Origin: Numida meleagris
Taxonomy: Eukaryota > Chordata > Aves > Galliformes > Numididae
Direction of reading: 5' to 3'
Length of the DNA stretch: 64,000 nucleotides
Assembly (NCBI RefSeq): GCF_002078875.1
Contig: NC_034412.1
Coordinates: forward strand, 29,609,333-29,673,332
Shown: positions 48,549 to 61,400 of the stretch, one piece after another
Numbering within the stretch: the first letter of the stretch is position 1
Layout of the letters: every line of letters starts with the position of its first letter
Program-made: the position numbers and the translations under genes
The notes under the pieces: model-generated
The model's database searches: none
What the model was told of the DNA's origin: nothing
The model's input: only the letters and a program-made list of their open reading frames with translations

Positions 48549-48729
48549 TAGTAAAGCACTGGCACAGGCTACCCAGAGAGGTTGTGAGTGCCCCATCCCC
48601 AGAGATGCTCAAAGCCAGGCTGGATAGGGCCCCAGACAGCCTGATTTGGTGAGTTGCAGCCCTGCCAGCGGCAGGGGGTGGAAACTAGATGGATTTCAAG
48701 GTCTCTTCAAACCCAAGCCATTCTATGGC
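48549..48729 (+). mobile_element. CR1 LINE fragment, 3' end of a second subfamily
   Basis: The sequence runs 'aagcactggcacaggctacccagagaggttgtg', a gccccatccccagagatgctcaaagccaggctgg-type block, then 'gcagccctgccagcggcagggggtgg' and 'aggtctcttcaaacccaagccattctatgg'. The middle block differs from the 'gtccctgcctacagcagg' form at 15.6 and 24.1 kb, so it derives from a different CR1 subfamily. It is 5'-truncated to about 180 bp. Confidence 0.93.
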
Positions 48730-51700
48730 TGAAATGTCCTTCAGATACTATCGTGAGTACCAAAGCCAGCTCAAGGCAAGAAATATGAGATCATGCTCTT
48801 CTCAAAGCTACAAGCTGCTTAGTTGGCACATCTACCCTGAAACTTAAGACTTTAGGACACATTTGTGGACTTCCAAGTCATAAACACTATCAATTAGTCT
48901 GACTCCTAACACGGGTTTGTCTAATTAGCCCTTTCACAGAAGTAATTCTCCACATCTTCTCTGCGCTGCTCAGTACTCAATTGCAGAAAAGGCTGTACAT
49001 TGCATCACACATTTTAAAAACTTATACCTTGAAGATGACAAGAACTAATTTGATTTCCATGATGTACTGATGAGCTCACGCCTTCTGAAACAGAAACGGA
49101 TTCTGCTTAGCAGGCAAATGTCATTCCTAATGGCTTGTTTGTGTCAATATGTGCCTGAAACAGGGCACACAACCTTCTGCAGACTCCTAGAGATCATTTT
49201 GAAGAGAAAGGGGACTGAAGAACATACTGAAAGATAAACTATGAATTTGTAAAACTAGCATGCCTGCACCTGTACTGAGTTGCTCTTTCTGCACAAAATA
49301 CAAAAAAAGCCTTTTAAAGTTATAACTTAAAAATTCCACACAGTTATGAACATTTGTTATTAATTTTATCACTATTATTTTATGCACTATGGTCTACAAA
49401 AAACTAAGCATAAAGCCATACTGGTCAGGCACTGCAGTATATACATGGTATCCACCCTGCAGAGTTTATAGAAAGAAAACGGAGCTCATAAGGCTGGCTC
49501 CCCCACATGCCAAGCCTCATTCCTATTTTGAAGTGCATATTTTAGAATAAAATTTTAAAGTGCTTATTAAACTTAACCTTCCCTAATTCCCTATCTCTGC
49601 ATTAATCAAATATTAAATAGACTGAGGAATGAGATGATGTAGTGTGAAGCTTTATTCCTACGTGTTTAATCTTCCCAGAGAATTCACAAGCAGTTGAGGC
49701 ATGACCAAGTTCTGCAGGTGTTTGTAGGCTTCAGCTCTCTTGGCAGCCACCCTAACAGCCTCCAAGCACCTTGCAAGAGCTAAAAACAACACATCAATCA
49801 CCTCCTTCCTTCCAGCAGGTAGGCGTAAATTACTTGACTTCAGTGATCAGGCTGGAGGGAAAGGGAGACAGCAGCAGGGCAGCTGAGGGAAGCTGCCTGT
49901 AAGAGATTAAGGTTTCACACTGAAAGTTCAAAGGCTCGTGGTCATTCATTCTCCTGTCTTCTGACACACAGTCCTAAAGCCAAGGTCCACATGTGCTCTG
50001 GCTTCTATATGCAAATCTTGTGTTTGCCGCATAGTTCAGCAGCCAGAGTAAAACAACTGCTGCAGGAAACTGCTTGCAGAAGGACAAGCATCCTCAGACT
50101 GCTGGGTCCGGAAACAGCAAGACAGCCAATGTACACAGTGCAGATCTGGTGAGCACATGGGACACGTGTGATGATCTTACAGTGACCTGTGCTGCTCAGC
50201 AGGCGATCTGCAGCAGGTTTGGACCAGATGACACTGCGCAGAGTTTAATCCTGGTCCTTGCTGATGGAAATAATCGTGCCTGGATGTCTCAAGTGCACGG
50301 ATCGCTGTGGAGGATAGGATGAGACAAACTCCTAATCAGAAGCAGATGGAAATGTTTACTATTGCAGCTCTTTCGCACTCACAGAACAGTGGGGATCTAG
50401 AGGGTCTGACCACTAAGGGCTGACACCATCTCTTCAGAGGGGCAACCAACAGAGCAGCAACTGCTCTTGGCAACAGTCATCTTCTCCAGCAAGAAATCTA
50501 GCTTGGTTTTGGTTAACTGCTGTTATATCAACAGTTCCCAGTTAATCAGCAATAATAATTAAATCATCTTTGTCACATACTAGCCTTCACTGATGAGATG
50601 TGAGGAATGAGGATATTCCTATTCAACTTTGGCTCCCTTGCTTCCTTACTAGTAAGGCTAAAAAATTCCTCCACATTTTGAAACAAAACCCTGGACAGCT
50701 TAGTCTTGTGCCTACTTATCTGAGCTGACTATTTTAGTAATTACTGCTGGCAGCCTTCCTCCCTCATCTACTGCTGCCCAAAGGAGACTAAAACCAGGAA
50801 AGTTTATCTGAGCACGGGATAAAATACCATTTTCAGTAAAGAAGAAAGATACAGTCACTAGATTCCTTATCATACAGGCTACACGTTCTTTAGCAGCTGT
50901 GGAAAACACTTAATGCTTCCCTGGTCAGTTATAAAGAGTGTTAATCTCTTTCAGCCTTTCGAAGATTTCTGCTATTATTCAATGGAAGCCATCAGAAAAA
51001 CAATGCAATGGGAAAATACCAGGCTCAGTGGGAGCTGGCAAGTACTCCCACAGTGGGTTCTGGCTAAGATATGCCAGTTGCATGTTATTTTATCTTCACT
51101 GTAAACTGGATTTCCAACCCTCCCCCCCCCCGAGGTTACTGAACTAATGAAGTGCAAGGTATTTTGCAACTAACAGAAGAGACGGGCAAGGGAGGTGTTT
51201 CTTACTGTTCTTTTAAGCTAATGCTCAAAGGCTCACGTTATTCAGGATCTCCAGAGCCGCGCTTCGCCTGGGAGGCACAAGCTCAGGGCTTTATATACAG
51301 AGGCAGAGTCCCTCGTTACAGGCAGCAGCCCCGCTTCAGAGGGGTGATGGTCACAGCAGGAAGCCTGCCAGCCAGCAGCTGTATTGTGAGCCCAGCCCAA
51401 GCCTCAACTCTTCAGCTGTGCTTCTGCTCACCTCTACCTAGCCATTCACATTGCAAAAGTGTGGCTTGGGCAGCAAGATCAGAGAGGTAATAAGTCGGTG
51501 TTTAGCTTATAGTTGTGGTGTTTTAAATAGAGCCCCATGTTTCTGACTCATCACAAGTGTAATCACTGCAAACATCCCACAGGAATAGAATCAAACCCGA
51601 GAGCCATTTGGCCTTGCTTTTCCACTTGCTACAGGAGAGATGGATTTAAATGAACATGTTCAGCTCCCTAACATCTGCTCAGCAAATGCTCACATAAATC

Positions 51701-53331
51701 AGAGGCTAGAATAATACGTATTTGCCACACCCCGAATATCAATAGTCATGCAAGACAAAGACCAGGGTGAAATCCTGGACTCACTGAGGTCCAGGGCAAA
51801 ACTCCCATGGATTTCAGGCAAGCCAGTGTTTTCATGCAGATTGTCACCAGATGGTACATTTGAGGACCATTTGATAAATGCCTGTGAAAAAAAAAACTTC
51901 TGTGGTGGGTGCGCTAAATTGCATTCATATAATCAAAAAAGCAGTACACAAAACAAATGCATCTCAGCAACAGCTATGACCACCTTCCTAAAAAGCACCC
52001 TTTTCACTTAAAACCTGATATCCTTCTAATCAGATTCACTTAAGCAAGACTTAGATTCACCAAATCCATTTTAATGGATAGATACCTTTTTTTGGTGATA
52101 CGTCACAATTAGATAGCCCATGTTTAGCTCAAAGTGAACTGGAATGGCACACGCTAACTGCCCACTTCCCAAGAGCAGTACCCAGCTGTAGCTAGGAACA
52201 GTTTATAACTAAGGATTTTAAATTTATCTTCTACAGCACAACATTTTTCCCAGTTGAGCAATGAAATGGGTATGTTAGCTCTAATATGCACAATACAGCA
52301 TCTTACCCACGCTCAGATCTTTTTCTCCATGTGTTGAACAGAATCTCTTCTATTAGAAGCAGCAAATATAAAAGTGGGGAGCTGTTTCTGAAATATAACT
52401 ACAGTCTCAAACAGAAATCGAGCCACGCAACAGCTAATGCAACAAGCCTAGTGGTAATGCTACAAGTTCACGCTCTGCTCCATAGTGTGGCTGTTGCTAT
52501 TTTTCTTTAAGTCCTTCAAAATAATGTAATAAAGATATAGCCTCCAGACGGTTATTCCTTAAAACCATCCAAGGCTGAGATGAATTGCTGTAAATGCACA
52601 CTTCTCTCAGTATGATTGTCTCTGACTGTCTGTACATTTATGAAGATTAATTTACACTGGTCACATAATTAAAATTCATCTGTAACTCCAAGGGAGAATT
52701 GAAACACCATTTTTTCTCTTAAGGGCAGCATCTTCATGCACCCAAACCAAAGGAACACAAGCACTGATCTACTACAAGCACATTCAGCAAGACTGCAAGG
52801 TGACAGAGGTTTTACCCAAGACATGAATTTAAGATACTCTGAAGTTATTTTGAAACCATTATTATGAGTCTGTTTACATTCTCTCACTGGATTTCACCAA
52901 GTTTTCTCACAAACCAAGCAAAAGAATTGTTAAACTACTGGCCATAAACACCATCTGACATCTCAAACTTAAGTTGCAGTCTCATTCATAGTACATAATC
53001 TGTGAAGAATAAAATTTCAACTTCACTAACCTATCTGACATCCAGCTCAGCGGTCTTGGTTCAGAAGCCAAGGCAGACATCAAATATTATTAGCAAAAAA
53101 TGCCTTTTAAGCCATACCTGCAGAGAAGGTTTAGCCTAAAAGGCAAGATCAACCTTGATTACAACATCAGCATTCCCAAAACCTTTAAGAGTTGCACAAA
53201 CAATAGCCGTTTCCCTGATTTAGTCTGCCATCAGTCCCTCAGAGAGAAGACTTCTTTTTTTGTCTTTAACTGCTCAAAGCAAAGATGACAGTTGAGTGCT
53301 GATACATTTCCAAACTGGGGGTAGAAGTTAC
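48730..53331. other. intergenic DNA, no supported gene
   Basis: AT-rich unique sequence with a C run at 51123-51131, just downstream of a TATA-free, gene-free stretch, and an old repeat relic at 51762-51832. No known protein or RNA gene was recognised. Confidence 0.7.
51762..51832. repeat. ancient amniote interspersed repeat relic
   Basis: The string 'gtgaaatcctggactcactgaggtcc...ggcaaaactcccatgga' closely resembles a hairpin-forming motif I know to be frequent in turtle, crocodile and bird DNA (GTGAAATCCTGGCCCC with a 'gaagtcaatgg' and 'aaaactccca' middle). The family name is not certain. The second arm is decayed here. Confidence 0.55.
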
Positions 53332-53741
53332 TATAGAATCATAGAATTAGCTAGGTTGGAAAAGACCTACAAGATCATCCAGTCCAACCATCCACCTACC
53401 ACCAATAACCCCACTAAACTATGTCTCTCAACGCTATATCTAAACGTTTCTTGAACACCTCCAGGGATGGTGACTCAATCACCTCCCTGGGCAGCCCACT
53501 CCAGCACCTGACCACTCTTTCAGTGAAAAGTAGTATTTCCTAATGTCCAGCCCAAATCTCCCCTGGTGCAACTTGAGGCCATTCCCCCTCATCCTGTCAT
53601 TAGTTACAAGAGAGAAGAGGCCAACCCCCAGCTCACTACAACCTCCCTTCAGGTAGTTATAGAGAGCGATAAGGTCTCCCCTGAGCCTCCTCTTCTCCAG
53701 GCTGAACAATCCCAGCTCCTTCAGCTGCTCCTCCCCATAGG
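53332..53741 (-). mobile_element. CR1 LINE fragment on the minus strand, ORF2 end plus complete 3' UTR
   Basis: The plus strand begins with TAGAATCATAGAATTAG, the inverted CR1 terminal octamer tail, then 'ctaggttggaaaagacctacaagatcatccagtccaacc'. On the minus strand the distal part encodes the ORF2 end ([16 protein letters not shown]). The frame runs on into the 3' UTR, which has no early stop here. It is 5'-truncated to about 410 bp. The junction at 53741 abuts a small duplicated GAGGTTATNCCTATA motif (53741-53783). Confidence 0.95.
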
Positions 53742-53784
53742 AGGTTATACCTATATACCTATACATACGAGGTTATCCCTATAG
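53741..53784. repeat. short imperfect direct repeat next to CR1
   Basis: GAGGTTATACCTATA recurs as GAGGTTATCCCTATA after a 13-bp spacer. It adjoins the truncated 5' end of the CR1 copy and may be a by-product of insertion. Confidence 0.7.
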
Positions 53785-53789
53785 GAGTA

Positions 53790-55270
53790 CAGCAGGTTCC
53801 AATTCTACATCCCCCCTCCCCAGTCCTACTTAGAGCTTCAGCCATGCAAGAGTTTAGAAAAAGCTGCAGTTCCAACCCCTACCCAGGGCTCCAAAGCACA
53901 AAACACTGAATATTCGATGCAATGTCACCTAAAAGATAGCAGTGCCATTAGTGCTCTCTACTGGATAAAAATGTAATTACTCCAAAATGAATATACTACA
54001 GCAGGAATCTCAATAAAAAAGTAGGGAGTAAAAACACTTCTATTTAAATTACAGGTCTTGGACTACATTTATAAAAGCTTGTGCTACTTAATACAGCAAG
54101 TTAAGAAATTACTCTGAGATTAAATAAAGGAGGTAACCTTCAACACAAAACATTGCTGAAGTTACAACTCCAATCTGAAGTACACCAATAAAGAGAAAAA
54201 AGTTAAGACTGCACAAGAACACTTGAGTTGGGGTAGTTTTATTCTGAAGTATCACCTCCTGTTCTTCACACTACCTGCCAGCATTGCACAGGTTAGTTTC
54301 CAGCTAACAACTGAAATTCAATTTCTGAAGTCCATCTTGCCCTGAAAAACAATGGTGTATTTGAAGACATAAAATAATTTTCTTCATCACTTTGTATACC
54401 CTACCAATACATAGCAAGCTCCCACTTGGCAGATTACTATGCTCAATGGCATCACTTAGTTCACTGTGACTTCCAGGTGAAGAAACCTAAGTCAACTTCT
54501 CTGTTAGCACACACGCCAGCACATACAACCACATCTCAATATAAAGATCCATAGCTTGGCATTCCCTCCAGGCAGCATTGAATTACAAAGCCCCAGCAGC
54601 AGAATGATTGCACTGCCTGTGGTTCAGTATTACTTAAAGCCAAACAAAAAATACTTCATTTGGTGTTGAAGTGTTGAGGGCATAAAAAGTAGCAGCAATT
54701 GGTCTTTGTGAGAACCTCTCAATAAAGCAGTTTCCTACAAATACCTGAAGCGTGCCTACCGCAACATTACTTCCTTCTAGCAGTAGGCATACACATTTCT
54801 CTGCAAGAATTCTCAGAGGGCTGAAGAAACACTAAGCTGTTTTCACTCTGCTACTTGCCTGAATTTTTACACGCGAAACAGAGGCTCTATGAAAAGTCAT
54901 GTCAGGTTATGGAGATGCAATAGAGTTCATTACATTTTTAACTGCTTTTTTGTTATCCCATGTTTCAGAAACATTGAGGAATTAGGCTTATTATAGTAGC
55001 ATTTAAAAGCTAACCAAGAACAAAAGACCATTACATGCCGTCCTGCATTAACAGGCACACAGTGGGGAGTTGAGCGTCAGAGCAGACACAGCAGCTGGAA
55101 GGGACATGAAGAGGGAACAGGAAGAAGGAAGATGCCAGAACACTGATGGAACCACTGGAGGAAACATTTCTAAAGTATCATAATAACTTATTGTACTGGT
55201 GTAGCAATCGGAAAGATCAACATGATGGAAAAGACATTACAAAAGAGGTGCTTATAAGGACCAGCACAAG
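53790..55270. other. intergenic DNA, no supported gene
   Basis: AT-rich sequence without recognised repeats or open frames of note. Confidence 0.7.
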
Positions 55271-55271
55271 A

Positions 55272-55493
55272 CCTTTGTAGAGGTGCTACAAAGGAAGGGA
55301 AGTAGATCGCTCACCCGTATCATAAGATGCTGGGTTCATAGGGAAAAGCTTCCACCAAGGAGGGATCTCTAGGAAGAGATCCTTCCTCAGTGGCAGTCAG
55401 CCCTTAAACGAGGTCTAAGAGAGGTGGAGCCAGGCTCCACCCCTTCTGGCCACAAAGGTGAATTGCCTTCACCTGTGCTCCCAGGGCTGACTG
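55272..55493. repeat. cluster of nested perfect inverted repeats (unidentified structured element)
   Basis: Five exact inverted repeats lie within 222 bp: 55272-55280 with 55286-55294 (9 bp, loop 5); 55363-55370 with 55375-55382 (8 bp, loop AGGA); 55394-55404 with 55483-55493 (11 bp), which encloses 55423-55431 with 55433-55441 (9 bp, loop 1) and 55456-55462 with 55468-55474 (7 bp, loop 5). The last three would fold as a three-way junction. The region from about 55363 is GC-richer than its surroundings. I do not recognise the family; an LTR, a non-autonomous DNA element or a structured RNA are all possible. Open frames here are short. Confidence 0.75.
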
Positions 55494-55499
55494 GGTCTT

Positions 55500-58400
55500 T
55501 CCTCCAGGTGCTCAGTCAGTGGTTCAGGCTGTGACTCAGCAGTTCCCACACAACTGGATTTTGTTTAAGTGAAATAAGATAAGAACTGCCAGACAAACAG
55601 GGCAGAACTGGTGAGAAACACAATACTAAACACTGCCAAGAAACCTGTCCAAATTGCATATTCCTCTGTTGAGTGATATTGCCATTTCCCTCAGCAAGTA
55701 AGTACCTGGCTGCATCCCCCCAGTTTTTCATTAAGGCACTTCAAGGGGTAGGGGAGCAAGGAGAATTATTTTGTTGGGTCCTAATGATCTGAAGGAGAAC
55801 ATCCATCCTAAAACAAACAAAAAAGCTGGGATTCACATTTGAAGGATGTTAATATAGTGTCTTGGCTTCATTTTAATCTTCTTCCAGTGTTTTGTTCTCC
55901 AGCTTTCCTCTGAAGGGAGATTCCCATCGCATCAGATTTGACTAATTCTTAGTACACATCTTCTCATAAGAGTATGTATCATCCATTAAAAAGTAGTATA
56001 TTCAGGCAACAGAGTTACTTAGAAAAAATTCAATAGCTATTTCCAAAAGTCAAAGACAAAACCCAAAATATTCACTTTTACCCAAACAAATTTGCTTTAA
56101 TGCCAGTGAACAGGAGACCAAACATCTGTTGAGCTCAAATAACGATGAAAAGATAAATAAGGTCACAGTTACCTCAACCAAATGGCTGATACACATTTTT
56201 TCCATGTTTTCTTCTTTATGTATACAAGACATGTGAAGTTGCTCAAGTTTTGCTCAAACACCTCATCTCAAAGAGTAGGAAATCCACAATTTTGCCATAC
56301 CCATACTCTCTGAAACACTTGCTTATGTTTATTTCTAGTTCATCCCTCCCTTTAAAAGAAATCCTCCAGTTGCTTCTCCTTTCATCAAATCTTCTCCAAA
56401 CCATGAGCATTCATACCCATTCCCAGAATGCGGGCTGGGGAATGCCTAAGAGCTGCTTCTCTGTAGTTCATCCTGGTCTACACAGCTCAGCACATCCACA
56501 GCACCAAGAAGGTGCAAGTAAGATTGACAAGAGCTGAATTTCAAAGCAGCCTTGTCAAAAAAAAAAAGTTAGAAAAGTTACTCACTCCATTTTCATCTCA
56601 ACTTGTAGCTCCACTATTCACCCACAAATGGAGAAGGCAGACTGACTATAAGCTGCCTATTAGATGTGTGTCCAGAAAAATAAGGAGTTCCAGAAAGAAG
56701 TATTATGTTACTGAAAGCCTGTGATTAAAAGCAATGTTCTTCACCTAGGACTATATTTAAGCCTGTGGCAGATGAATGGAGGGTACATTACAAACCAAGT
56801 GTACTAATATCACTGCTGTCTTTCCATACATGCTTTCCACCTCTTAGCACACCCTGTGAGACCACAGTAACAGTGCATGTGCTCTTGTAACCTGCATATA
56901 GGGTCATACTGACAGCACCTAGGATCCCACATAGGGGAAAGAAAAATAATGTATCTTACTCAGAAAGCCTACTAACTGTTTTTAACAAGTACTGTTTGCT
57001 TTCTAATCCACTTCCTCAGATTCCTATTACTTATCCTCACATATCTTCATTCACATCAACCCCCAAATGCAAAATACAGATGATATCATTTGTGTTTGTT
57101 AGCTAAGTAGTTGCTTTCTATACCATCACCAATTCCTTTCCCCAACAAGTTCTGTGTAGCTACTGTTCCCATTGTTTCATCAATAGCAAACATCTCTTGC
57201 AGCCCTGGTATTCTGCAGCACAGAACTAGCAGTTCCGACTGAAGTCAAAGCAAGCTACAATTAGGCCCTTTGCTACGTTAAAGCTTGATCTGTCCTCTAC
57301 CTTGGTATTTAGGACATTCAAGTTACTCAAAGCCAAACTGAAATTGCTCAGGTCAAGAATAATTCTTCAATTAACCTGGATTGGTCTTGCATGAAGGGAA
57401 GGTTCCCACGATTTTATCCTCACGCACAGTACTGATCTTAATTCTAAGACCACATAAAGGCATCTGTTTCTAATGCCAGAGGGAGGTGCAGGCAGCCAAC
57501 TAGGAGACAGCTTCATAATTCACACTTTAAGGGCAGTGCAAACCTTTATCTTCCCTCCTACACAATTCACCACCCAGGAGTAATTTACAGATTATTAGCA
57601 GGCCTATTAATTGTTTCAGTTTCCTAAGTATTCTCTCAGTCAAAAAATAAAAAAATAAACACCAAAAACCTTTCAGCTTGCAGTCACAGGTATCTTAAAA
57701 ACACTTTTCAACTTCTTAGGTATGTATTTCTCTTGATTTATAGACAGTCCAAACATTTGCGCCAGTTTCCCTTATCACTGAAAACTGCTGCATTTCAACC
57801 AATGTTTATGATTTTTAGTAAACGTAAAAAGAAAATTTAATTATCCCTGCAGATTTAAGTGACCCAATGAACAACTCTGGCAGACACTTAACCTAAAACC
57901 CACAAGGCCAACACCCTTCTCCCAAGTTAACAGCTTCCTCCTCCCCACTAGTAATGCAAACCAGCATGCTCTTCTGTTTGTTCTCAATTAGTTCAGCTGT
58001 GAGTAATGTTTGATCTCAATTCAACAAGTATTTAACAGTAGTGATTTTTCTTATGTGTTGATTCCATCTGAAGAAATTCAAACCAAGGCTGCCCCTTTAC
58101 CCAGGTAGAACAAGCACAGCAAGCATTGCTAATGAACTGAGAAGAAAACTGCTATGAACTGAGAAGGCACCTCAAGTGAAATACAGTCATATTAATTCAA
58201 GTGAAACACATGACACTCAGATGCAGAGAACCTGATGTTGACAGCAGCTATTTGGCTCAATACCATATGTCACCTTTCACTTATTTTCCATGGTTCTGCA
58301 TACTCCTTCAAGATGAGATTTATAGATATCATTCACAGTACTAGGAAAAAAAGCAGCAGTGCTATATTTTACTAGAACATCTGTCCTCTCAGATCAAACC

Positions 58401-61400
58401 CATGAAAGCTTAGATACTTTCAGACACCTTCTGAGGCATTTAAAGTATACATATATTAACTTATATACACAGTCCCACACAAGTACATGAAACACTCATT
58501 TACCCCCACATTTTTTTTTTCCAACTGGTACAAAATATCATTAAATATTTAATCAAATTTTCAACAACAAAGTTTAAGAACAGGCACACTGCAACCCAAG
58601 ACTTCTATATTTCGTATTTCAGCAGACCAAAACCATGAAAAACACACCAAAAAGGTTAAACAACATTCTTTTATGGAGCTAAGCAACAAGTACTGTAATT
58701 CTTGAGAGAACACTTGAGAAGAAGAGCAAGTCAGTTTAAAAATGAAAAGTTAAAGCCAAGTACTAACTAATATTTTCCAAGTACCTATTGGCAGGTTTTT
58801 CCCCCCACACAGCAGAGAGTTGAGGAGGATTTAGCCCTAGGTAACAAAGCACTGTTGAGAGAATACCTAGGGTAGATGCACATGATATTACCATCAAAAC
58901 ATACACAAATTTTCAATCAGATCAGAACCATTCTTTCCTTTTTACGGCATGGTAGGTATGTTTTAGCCTGGCACCAGCACATCACTCTCACAGCCCCTCC
59001 CACTCCCCCTCCCACACCTTCACATACAACCACCCTACCTGTGTGCTGCTCCCATAGGTGCCAGTCCATCCCGGAGCTACCTACTCCATCCATGGGGGCA
59101 TCCCCAAAGAGGTGATGAACAGACTATAGCACTGCCCCACCTCAGGCTCCTCCTGCTGCAGCCCCAAGGCTGGGCCCAGCTTCTCAGGGACACCAGGGAG
59201 CACCACAGGGCTGGCTGCTCTGAGGTACTGAGGCTGACGAAGGCCCAAGATGGCCACCTGGCAAGGAACACCTCACCAGGGCAGCCAGCAGCCTGCCCAG
59301 CATTTCAGGGCACATGGCAGCATGCCGCTTACCAAGAGAGCAGCAGCAGGACATGTTTTGTCAAGCCTGACTCCAGCACAACTGGCTCAAAAAAAATTAA
59401 AATAAAATCAACAAAATGTTATTAATCACACTGGAAAAAAGGAATATGAACTGCATATCCTGAATCCACATATTTGTCCAGCATCCAACAAATTTAGGAA
59501 AATGCTTCCTCTAATCTGAGCCTTAAAAACAGAATTGGTAATGTCATGACAGGAAGCCCAAGAGAAGAGCGAAGTTTTAGGAAGGGACTGGAAGGGGCCT
59601 CTGGTGTATCAAGTTTGGTTGCCTACTATTCAGACAGTGCTTTGCATTTAATTTCTCACACAGGTATACTTGCCTCTTCCTTTAAAGCACGTCTTTGCCT
59701 GTAAGGCTGATCCAGAATTAATCCTAGTGATCAGGCAGTTTCTAATCTAAGACTTACTTACAGAAAGTTTGTACTTCCTTTTGTTCTAACACTCATTTAG
59801 CTCGCGATGCTTCTACTCTTCACCCATCATTTCTAGAAGAAAAGAACTCTAACTCTATACCAGTATGTAATGAAAGTTTACCCATTAAAGGAAACTTCCA
59901 ATGGATAGAGCAGATAAAATATTTAACATTCCAGAGCAGGCAACAAAAGGTAAAAAAAAAAGTTAACTTGTGATTTTTATAGTTATTCAAAGAAGGCTTT
60001 TCTCTCTTCATCTTGGATAAACACACTCAGGTATTGTAATCATTTCTTATGTTGGTGATATTCACAACAATCCACTAATTCTCCACATGAAGAAAAACAT
60101 ACAAAAAAATCAACTGCATGGAAGAAAGTTAATACAACTCTATTGACCATTGATACAAAGACCAAAACACAATCTTGTTAAAAAGAAATGATTTTTAGAG
60201 GACATACCATCCTCAAGTTTGGTACAACAGTAAATCTTCATGTTACTTATCTTTCTACCTATTCATCTCAGATGGAAAACAAATTAAGAATGGAGCAAGA
60301 AAGGTGAATAAACAAGTCATCCAGCATTCATTCACAGGCAACAGTAATTGAAGTACCTTACATACACTGTTCTTTCACTCTGTTAGAACATGCAATGCCA
60401 TTACCGTAAACAATGAATAAAGGTGTACATTTTGAAGCAAGAAATACTTCTCCACTTCCAATAGCTTTAGTGAAGCCTTCCACATTAAGTATCAGTCTGC
60501 CTGATGTGAAGGTTGTCAGGTCAGAAGGCAGACTTGTAAATAAATATTTTGAGTTTAAAAACCCAAAATGTATAATCCAAAGTAACTGCAGCAACATAAG
60601 GACAAAGGAAAAAACATTCAGATATTTTCAGTTTTAAACTATGGCATTACTCTGATATTAAGTTTCCATATTTAACATCTAATTTAGAATAGGCAAACTG
60701 TAGTGTAGAAAGCCTTGTAAGAGCTCATGAAACAGATATACAACAGGTATACAAAAGTCATATCACACATTTTTAGGTAGGTTGTTTTTACTTGAGAACA
60801 TGAAAAGCAAAATTGACCTTCACAAAAGCCTTACTTCATATAGAGTAAAAACATCTGCTCTTGCTTTTAATTTTAGTGTTTTATAATCAACAATATATCC
60901 CACTGTAACACAAATAAATAGCTTTTTAGTATGTCCTTCTCATAATTTGGTTTTAAGAAAAAAAGCCAGAATAACCTTAAAACCAGACTTAACTGGGAGA
61001 GAATCTTGAAATAAAAAACCCTCCTAAGACTGAGAACAACAGAATTTCAAGGTGGAGCGAGCTTAAAGAAAACTTCACCCAAGCAAGCTAAATGAGAACT
61101 TTCCTCATGTTGGTCTCATAACATTTCCCATTTCACAGCTGAACCCACCAATACAACTGAGACAGCAATGGAGACGTAGATCATAGCTGAGGTACTACAG
61201 TCAAAACAGAGCACGGAACCCATTTAATGAAAATGAAGGAGAACTGCTTTCTTGAGCAGCAACATATGAACCTATAGCAGAGCAAGTAACAGTTTTAGTG
61301 ACAGTACAAAAATAGTTTGCAAGCTAGGATACCTTACTATGGACTAAAATCCATATATTCAACACTATAAGAAAAAAGTTAAACTTAGTTTGTGATTTTT

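Noticed and set aside
53479..53766. 95-codon minus-strand open frame as a gene
   Set aside because: It is the CR1 ORF2 end running on into the CR1 3' UTR.
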